Shown here: one piece after another, positions 5,761-9,742 of the stretch
Layout of the letters: every line of letters starts with the position of its first letter
Position numbering within the stretch: position 1 is the first letter of the stretch
From: Lutibacter sp.
GTDB taxonomy: Bacteria > Bacteroidota > Bacteroidia > Flavobacteriales > Flavobacteriaceae
NCBI GenBank assembly: GCA_030599055.1
Contig: JAUVOS010000089.1
Location: forward strand, 1-9,742
Reading direction: 5' to 3'
Length of the DNA: 9,742 nt
The notes under the pieces: model-generated
Database searches by the model: none
The model's input: the letters and a program-made list of their open reading frames with translations, nothing else
What the model was told of the DNA's origin: nothing
Made by a program: the position numbers and the translations under genes

Positions 5761-6036
5761 ATGAGTAGCAAAGAAAAAATACAAGAACAAGGTGATATAC
5801 TTGATAAGAAAGTAGAGCAACACGAAATTGTCTTGCACAATGATGATGTCAATACTTTTGATTTTGTAATTGAAGCGCTTATTGATGTATGTGAACATAC
5901 ATTGATACAAGCAGAGCAATGCACCATACTAGTGCACTATAAAGGAAAGGCATCTGTTAAATCAGGGGCTTATAACGAATTAAAATCTCGATGCTCTAAG
6001 TTATTAGACTTGGGTCTTTCTGCAGAAATTGTTTAG
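5761..6036 (+). CDS. clpS: ATP-dependent Clp protease adaptor ClpS
   Basis: Adaptor that delivers N-degron substrates, proteins with bulky hydrophobic N-terminal residues, to the ClpA/ClpC-ClpP protease in the cytoplasm. The 91-residue product has a flexible charged N-terminal extension (1-20) and the ClpS core from HEIVLHNDD. The substrate-pocket residues Asn27, Asp28 and Asp29 and the later His59 (LVHYKG) correspond to the conserved NDD and VH positions of E. coli ClpS. Phe33 stands at the place of the gatekeeper methionine. The family ending GLSAEI is intact. ATG 5761 is chosen; a TTG one codon earlier is in frame but overlaps the expected transcription start. It stands alone between two terminators, so it is monocistronic. 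Confidence 0.92.
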   Translation: MSSKEKIQEQGDILDKKVEQHEIVLHNDDVNTFDFVIEALIDVCEHTLIQAEQCTILVHYKGKASVKSGAYNELKSRCSKLLDLGLSAEIV

Positions 6037-6129
6037 TTCACTTAATTTAACCTCATCTTTTCTACCGTATTTTTATTAATTTAATAAAAAACAAATCTCT
6101 TTATCTTTATTAGGTATTTCCAAAAACAA

Positions 6130-6158
6130 AAAAACCCAACAAATAATGTTGGATTTTT
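6130..6158. terminator. bidirectional terminator between clpS and tRNA-Arg
   Basis: AAAAACCCAAC (6130-6140) pairs with GTTGGATTTTT (6148-6158), an 11-bp stem with one mismatch and a 7-nt loop. It is flanked by an A run on the left and a T run on the right, so a U-tract follows in both directions. It sits between two convergent genes, clpS (+) and the tRNA (-). Confidence 0.75.
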
Positions 6159-6163
6159 TAGTG

Positions 6164-6237
6164 TGACCACGACAGGATTCAAACCTGTAACCTCTTGAGC
6201 CGTAATCAAGTGCGCTATTCAGTTGCGCCACGTGGCC
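6164..6237 (-). tRNA. tRNA-Arg (ACG anticodon)
   Basis: A complete 74-nt cloverleaf on the - strand. Acceptor GGCCACG pairs with CGTGGTC (one G-T), then A73; CCA is not encoded. D stem GCGC/GCGC, anticodon stem CTTGA/TCAAG with loop TTACGGC (anticodon ACG, decoding CGU and, with A34 edited to inosine, CGC and CGA), 5-nt variable loop, T stem ACAGG/CCTGT with loop TTTGAAT. Two tertiary pairs are changed together: 19-56 is A-U rather than G-C, and 15-48 is A-U. The gene has its own promoter and ends at the terminator 6130-6158. Confidence 0.96.
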
Positions 6238-6249
6238 GATTTAGGAATG

Positions 6250-6283
6250 CAAATATAAAAGAAATATTATAATGCACTTACAA
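6250..6283 (-). promoter_or_regulatory. tRNA-Arg promoter
   Basis: TATATTTG on the - strand (6257-6250) is a perfect -7 box, with TTG at 6283-6281 after 23 nt. The expected start is near 6246, about 9 nt before the mature tRNA 5' end. Confidence 0.6.
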
Positions 6284-6291
6284 TTCTGTCC

Positions 6292-7617
6292 TTATTTTTT
6301 CAAGCCCAACTTATGTCCTGCAATGGCATAATAAAGTATAATAGCGTATAAAGGAAGCAATATCCAATATCCAGATGTTGTGGCTTGCGCTGTTGCATCA
6401 GAATCATTCAAACCTTGAGCGATTAGTTTACTAGTTTTTCCATCAACAAACCTACCGTATAAAAGTGGTATAATTGCGCCACCTGCAATAGCCATAATTA
6501 ATAGGGCAGAGGCTGTTTTAGTGAATTTGCCTAAACCTTCAAGAGTAAGAGGCCAAACAGCTGGCCATACCAGAGCATTTGCTATCCCTAAGGTAGCAAC
6601 AAAAAGAACTGAAGTGAAGCCTGAGGTAAACACAATAAGAAAAGTTAGAATTATCCCTAGAATCGAACTCGCTTTTAAAGCAAAAGCTTGACTTATATAT
6701 TTTGGAATTAAGAAAATACCCAAAGCATAAGTAAAAACCATTGCCATTAATGTGAACGTAGTGAAAAATTTGGCTTCTTCAGCCGGAATTCCTAAAGAAA
6801 TACCGTAAGCAATTATTGTATCACCTGCAATAACCTCAGCGCCTACATATACAAATAGGGTTAATACACCTAACCAAAGATGCGGGAATTGGAAAATACT
6901 TGTTTTTGATGTTTCGTCATCTGTATCAGCAATGGGTTCGGCTTCTACATGCGGAAGTGGCGCACGTAGAATTAAAAGACCTAAAATAAATAGTATGATT
7001 GCCATAACAATGTATGGAGTTACAACACTGTCAGCCATCGTATTTAATAATTCTGATTTTTCTGTACCAGTTACGGTATTGAGTTTTTCATTTACTTCAT
7101 CTATGCCAGAGAGCAACAAAGCCCCAAAGATAAGCGAACCCAAGGCACCTGCTACTTTATTGGCAATTCCCATAATAGCTATTCGTTTTGCAGCACTTTC
7201 AATGGGGCCCAAAATTGTGATATATGGGTTAGAAGCAGTTTGTAGAAGGGTCATGCCTGTTCCTTGAATAAAAATTCCCACCAGAAAAATCCAATACGTT
7301 CTTGCCCCAGCTGCGGGTATAAAAACTAAAGAACCCAATGCCATAATTATTAAACCGACTGACATTCCTTTTCTATATCCAATCTTTTCTAATACCCAAG
7401 ATGAGGGTAGTGCCATCACCACATAAGAAATATAAAAAGCTGAGGCAACCAAATAGGATTGAGTGACTGTAAGTTCGTTTATTGTTTTCATAAATGGAAT
7501 AAGAGCTCCATTTATCCAAGTAATAAATCCGAAAATAAAAAATAAACCGGCAATTATTAGTATAGGAATTAATGTATTATTGGGATGTTGATTCGCTACT
7601 TCTTGTTTGTTTGACAT
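6292..7617 (-). CDS. FHS-family sugar MFS transporter
   Basis: Inner-membrane sugar:proton symporter of the fucose/glucose/galactose branch of the major facilitator superfamily, 441 residues with about 12 hydrophobic segments, the expected length. Family marks include the first helix FFIFGFITWINGALIPF (about 26-42), the MFS loop after TM2 (LEKIGYRKG), and the TM4-5 region with QTASNPYITILGP followed by ESAAKR. A hydrophilic loop with a run of acidic residues (VEAEPIADTDDE) divides the two halves. It is divergent from an N-acetylglucosamine-kinase-like gene, which suggests GlcNAc or another amino sugar as substrate, as for NagP-type members of this family (inference; glucose or galactose are possible). 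No terminator is seen between its stop and the tRNA promoter, so its transcript may read through tRNA-Arg to the terminator at 6130-6158. Confidence 0.92.
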   Translation of the reverse strand: MSNKQEVANQHPNNTLIPILIIAGLFFIFGFITWINGALIPFMKTINELTVTQSYLVASAFYISYVVMALPSSWVLEKIGYRKGMSVGLIIMALGSLVFIPAAGARTYWIFLVGIFIQGTGMTLLQTASNPYITILGPIESAAKRIAIMGIANKVAGALGSLIFGALLLSGIDEVNEKLNTVTGTEKSELLNTMADSVVTPYIVMAIILFILGLLILRAPLPHVEAEPIADTDDETSKTSIFQFPHLWLGVLTLFVYVGAEVIAGDTIIAYGISLGIPAEEAKFFTTFTLMAMVFTYALGIFLIPKYISQAFALKASSILGIILTFLIVFTSGFTSVLFVATLGIANALVWPAVWPLTLEGLGKFTKTASALLIMAIAGGAIIPLLYGRFVDGKTSKLIAQGLNDSDATAQATTSGYWILLPLYAIILYYAIAGHKLGLKK

Positions 7618-7656
7618 TATTACAATGGTTTAAAGGTTGGTTTCTAAAACAAATTC

Positions 7657-7697
7657 TCTTTCTTCATAAAGAAAGACTTGTCTTATTTACAAGACAA
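7657..7697. promoter_or_regulatory. operator-like palindromes in the permease/kinase divergent region
   Basis: TCTTTCTT-CATA-AAGAAAGA (7657-7676) is a perfect 8-bp inverted repeat. Immediately after it TTGTCTT (7678-7684) pairs with AAGACAA (7691-7697). The element AAGAC/GTCTT appears three times within 7673-7695. The cluster lies 40-80 bp upstream of the permease ATG, a plausible binding site for a repressor or activator of amino-sugar genes; no regulator gene is in the window. Confidence 0.45.
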
Positions 7698-7786
7698 TTT
7701 TAGAATATGGAAAAGTAGTTAATTTTATTGTTTTTTAAAAGAATTAAACGGGTAACATTGATATTTTTTAAATTCATTAGATTGGA

Positions 7787-7819
7787 TTGCTCTTAGATGG
7801 ACAGTTTTATTTACTTTTG
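7787..7819 (+). promoter_or_regulatory. promoter of the kinase-HAD operon
   Basis: TTG (7787-7789), then 22 nt, then TACTTTTG (7812-7819), a perfect TAnnTTTG. Start is expected near 7824, about 15 nt before the ATG at 7839. Confidence 0.6.
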
Positions 7820-7838
7820 AAAAAACAATTTTTTACAT

Positions 7839-8684
7839 ATGATATTAATCGCAGACGGAGGATCAACAAAAGCAGATTGGATTGCTTTAGATGAAAACAG
7901 GAAAGAGCTTTTTAGAACACGTACCAAAGGCTTAAACCCTGCAATTTTAAAAAAAGATGAATTATATGATAGAATCATACAAAACTTTGAGATTTTTCAA
8001 AAGAAAAATGAAGTTAAAGAAGTCTATTTTTATGGTGCAGGTTGTGGTACTGCAAAACCAACGGCTTTATTAAAAAAAGTATTTGAATCCATATTTGCAA
8101 ATGCCAAAGTGGTTGTTGAAGAAGATATGATTGCTGCTGTTTATGCAGCATCTGCAGGGAAAGAAGCTATAGTTTGCATTTTGGGAACGGGCTCGAATTC
8201 TTGTTATTACGATGGGGAAAAAGCACATCAAAATGTAGCATCTCTCGGTTATATCATGATGGATGAAGCAAGTGGTAATTATTTTGGAAAACGTTTAATA
8301 CTTGATTATTTCTACAAAATAATGCCAAAAAAAATGGCAGAAAAATTTGAAACTACTTACGATGTATCAGCAGATACTATTAAACTCAATCTATACCAAA
8401 AAGAAGGGCCAAATGTATATTTGGGTAATTTTGCTGAGTTTATGTTTCAGTTTAAAGAAAGTAATTATATTCATAAAATACTAGAGGAAGGATTTACTAC
8501 TTTTTTTGAATATCGTATTCTCCCATACAAAAAACCAGCAAATGTTCCAATTTATTTTATCGGGTCTATTGCCTATTTTTTTGAACCAATTTTAACAGAA
8601 GTTGCTTTAAAATTTGGTTTGAGTATTGCAGGAATTCTACGAAGACCCATCGATAATTTAATTACTTATCATCAAAATATTTAG
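7839..8684 (+). CDS. N-acetylglucosamine kinase-like protein (BadF/BadG/BcrA/BcrD ATPase fold)
   Basis: Probable cytoplasmic sugar kinase of the actin-fold ATPase superfamily, 281 residues, phosphorylating GlcNAc or a related amino sugar after uptake. Visible motifs are phosphate-1 DGGSTKADW (6-14), phosphate-2 GTGSN (116-120), the conserved acidic motif MDEASGNYFGK (141-151) and an adenosine-type glycine motif FIGSIAYFF (240-248). The central motif reads MMDEAS where the broad family usually has LGDEGS; I believe this is a Bacteroidetes subgroup trait. Start ATG 7839 places the first phosphate motif at the very N-terminus, as usual. It is divergent from the FHS permease and 25 bp upstream of a HAD phosphatase, likely co-transcribed. 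No deacetylase or deaminase (nagA, nagB) is present here. Substrate is inferred from family and neighbour. Confidence 0.85.
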   Translation: MILIADGGSTKADWIALDENRKELFRTRTKGLNPAILKKDELYDRIIQNFEIFQKKNEVKEVYFYGAGCGTAKPTALLKKVFESIFANAKVVVEEDMIAAVYAASAGKEAIVCILGTGSNSCYYDGEKAHQNVASLGYIMMDEASGNYFGKRLILDYFYKIMPKKMAEKFETTYDVSADTIKLNLYQKEGPNVYLGNFAEFMFQFKESNYIHKILEEGFTTFFEYRILPYKKPANVPIYFIGSIAYFFEPILTEVALKFGLSIAGILRRPIDNLITYHQNI

Positions 8685-8709
8685 TTAAAGCCGCTATTAA
8701 TCATCATAA

Positions 8710-9342
8710 ATGATAGATTTTACAAATATTAAACACATTATCTTTGATTTAGGTGGTGTTATTTTAAATATTGATTATGATTTAACTGTTGCTGCATTTA
8801 AGAAGCTAAATCTTGAGAATTATGATACTTTGTTTACAAAAATGCAACAAAGTGATTTGTTTAGCCTTCTAGAAATTGGTAAAATTTCACCTCAAGAATT
8901 TCGGCTACAGATCAAAGAATTAACGAATAAAAGTATTTCTGATTCGCAAATTGATAAGGCGTGGAATACGATGCTTTTGGATATTCCTTACGCTAGAATA
9001 GATTTATTAAAACGATTAGGCAAAGAGTATAATTTATACCTTCTCAGTAATACAAATGCCATTCATATCAAAGAATTTACTAAAATCCTTGATTCTAGTC
9101 TTGGAGCAAAAGACTTATCTCATATTTTTAAGAAAGTCTATTATTCTCACAAAATCGGAATGCGAAAACCAAATGTAGCTATCTTTCAATATGTGCTTTC
9201 TGATAATAGTCTAACCCCAAGTGAGACTTTGTTTATTGACGATTCTCCACAACATATAAAAACAGCTGGAGAATTAGGAATAAATACTTTTCAAATTACA
9301 GAGACTATTAGCATAACAGACCTATTTACTAACCTAACCTAA
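8710..9342 (+). CDS. HAD-IA phosphatase, YihX-like
   Basis: Haloacid dehalogenase superfamily hydrolase of 210 residues, probably a cytoplasmic sugar-phosphate phosphatase. Motif I FDLGGV has nucleophile Asp13 with Gly15 at the second Asp position, as in the YihX (alpha-D-glucose-1-phosphate phosphatase) branch. A helical cap follows (about 20-95). Motif II is SNT (113-115), motif III Lys153 in MRKPN and motif IV FIDDSP (Asp177, Asp178). The set is complete and the length typical. It is 25 bp downstream of the kinase gene and probably in the same transcript, so it may act on a hexose or amino-sugar phosphate, or be a general housekeeping phosphatase. Its 3' end overlaps the convergent prenyltransferase gene by 4 bp, inside a CTAAC repeat. 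Confidence 0.9.
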   Translation: MIDFTNIKHIIFDLGGVILNIDYDLTVAAFKKLNLENYDTLFTKMQQSDLFSLLEIGKISPQEFRLQIKELTNKSISDSQIDKAWNTMLLDIPYARIDLLKRLGKEYNLYLLSNTNAIHIKEFTKILDSSLGAKDLSHIFKKVYYSHKIGMRKPNVAIFQYVLSDNSLTPSETLFIDDSPQHIKTAGELGINTFQITETISITDLFTNLT

Positions 9343-9348
9343 CCTAAT
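9329..9348. repeat. CTAAC pentanucleotide tandem repeat
   Basis: Three exact CTAAC units plus a fourth, CTAAT (9329-9348). The run contains both stop codons of the convergent HAD (TAA, 9340-9342) and prenyltransferase (TAG on the - strand, 9341-9339) genes. A gain or loss of one unit would shift both reading frames near their ends. Confidence 0.8.
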
Positions 9349-9742
9349 CGATTCAGTATTCTTTCGATAATTACAGAGGTATCGAGTAAGACTAAGCTTA
9401 AAACACCTGCGACAATAATTACTTTTATGATGTTGTGAAGAAAGACGTACCTTTCTTTACTCTTACTATACCATATAAGGATTCCCACCGCAGTCAATAA
9501 AAAAAGTACTATAACAAAATAGTATTTCATGTATCCAATTTCGGGAAATTGCAATAAGTAATAAATCGGAATCAGCGTCAGTAATATGATTAAAACAATA
9601 AGCATACGTGTAAAATGCTCTCCATATTTAATAACGATAGTTTCATAATTAAAAAGCATATCTCCTTTCAGGTTTTCTAAATCTTTAACGAGTTCCCTGA
9701 TGAGTAAGATAAAAAACAAAAAGGTAGCATGTGCAAAAATTA
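9339..9742 (-). CDS. UbiA-family prenyltransferase, C-terminal part (5' end outside window)
   Basis: The frame is open through the right edge of the window, so only the last 134 or so residues are seen and the true start lies beyond 9742; a TTG near 9719 is internal. The visible part carries the second UbiA signature RELVKDLENLKGD, the Asp-containing loop that binds the prenyl diphosphate with Mg2+, followed by three hydrophobic segments typical of the membrane-embedded C-terminal half. Relatives in flavobacteria are commonly annotated as geranylgeranylglycerol-phosphate geranylgeranyltransferase or 4-hydroxybenzoate prenyltransferase-like; which one applies cannot be told from this fragment. 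It is convergent with and overlaps the HAD gene by 4 bp, with no terminator hairpin at the junction. Confidence 0.8.
   Translation of the reverse strand, partial: IFAHATFLFFILLIRELVKDLENLKGDMLFNYETIVIKYGEHFTRMLIVLIILLTLIPIYYLLQFPEIGYMKYYFVIVLFLLTAVGILIWYSKSKERYVFLHNIIKVIIVAGVLSLVLLDTSVIIERILNRLG

Noticed and set aside
5758..5763. TTG at 5758 as clpS start
   Set aside because: The ATG one codon later is the normal start and fits ClpS; the TTG may not even be in the transcript.
6070..6090. 9-bp hairpin TTTTTATTA/TAATAAAAA after clpS as terminator
   Set aside because: Composed only of A and T, thermodynamically weak and likely by chance in such DNA; the better terminator is at 6130-6158.
6932..7267. 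Long + strand frame inside the permease gene, and similar opposite-strand frames at 637-840, 1633-1848, 2265-2480, 4058-4363 and 5703-5927
   Set aside because: They lie antisense to well-supported genes or across the clpS start and terminator, with serine/cysteine-rich shadow composition and no family features.
9717..9719. TTG near the right edge as start of a 126-residue protein
   Set aside because: The frame stays open to the window end, and the UbiA family needs an N-terminal half, so this is an internal codon of a truncated gene.

Overview
The window looks like chromosome from a member of the Flavobacteriaceae (Bacteroidetes). The sequence is AT-rich. Genes lack clear Shine-Dalgarno sequences. 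Several promoters carry the Bacteroidetes -7 box TAnnTTTG with an upstream TTG. The gene set also fits: a lipoprotein GH13 amylase, a flavobacterial-type ClpS, an FHS-family sugar permease, a BadF-type amino-sugar kinase and a UbiA-family prenyltransferase. No mobile element, CRISPR array or phage gene is visible.

Left part (1-2540): a GH13 glycosidase lipoprotein on the + strand, probably the end of a starch operon lying outside the window. It converges with an unrecognised all-helical 157-residue protein on the - strand. A short intergenic stretch with palindromes follows, then a small heat-shock protein (Hsp20) on the - strand.

Centre (2540-5390), the most interesting part: a - strand two-component operon. 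A PAS histidine kinase is translationally coupled (ATGA) to an unusual response regulator that fuses a receiver to a CRP/FNR-type sensor fold and HTH. Between the regulator and hsp20 lie about 480 bp without a protein gene. This gap contains two promoters of the same design, both reading left. Each has two TGAT-N4-ATCA-like boxes whose centres are 22 bp apart, the proximal box overlapping a TTG -33 element and followed by a TAnnTTTG-like -7 box. One promoter drives hsp20. The other has no protein gene in front of it, and a 12-bp perfect terminator hairpin lies about 270 nt downstream, so it may make a regulated small RNA. I infer that the REC-CRP protein binds these boxes, giving a compact stress or oxygen/redox circuit: kinase, regulator, sRNA, sHsp and possibly the 157-residue protein.

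Right of the kinase (5305-6240): a non-conserved-looking stretch with two short coding remnants and a strong terminator, clpS on the + strand with a promoter almost touching its ATG, a bidirectional terminator, and tRNA-Arg(ACG) on the - strand with its own promoter.

Right part (6290-9742): an FHS-family sugar permease (-) divergent from an N-acetylglucosamine-kinase-like gene (+) and a HAD phosphatase (+), together a likely amino-sugar uptake and phosphorylation cluster with palindromes in the shared intergenic region. The HAD gene overlaps end-to-end with the 3' part of a UbiA-family prenyltransferase gene (-) that runs off the window, and a CTAAC tandem repeat spans the overlap.
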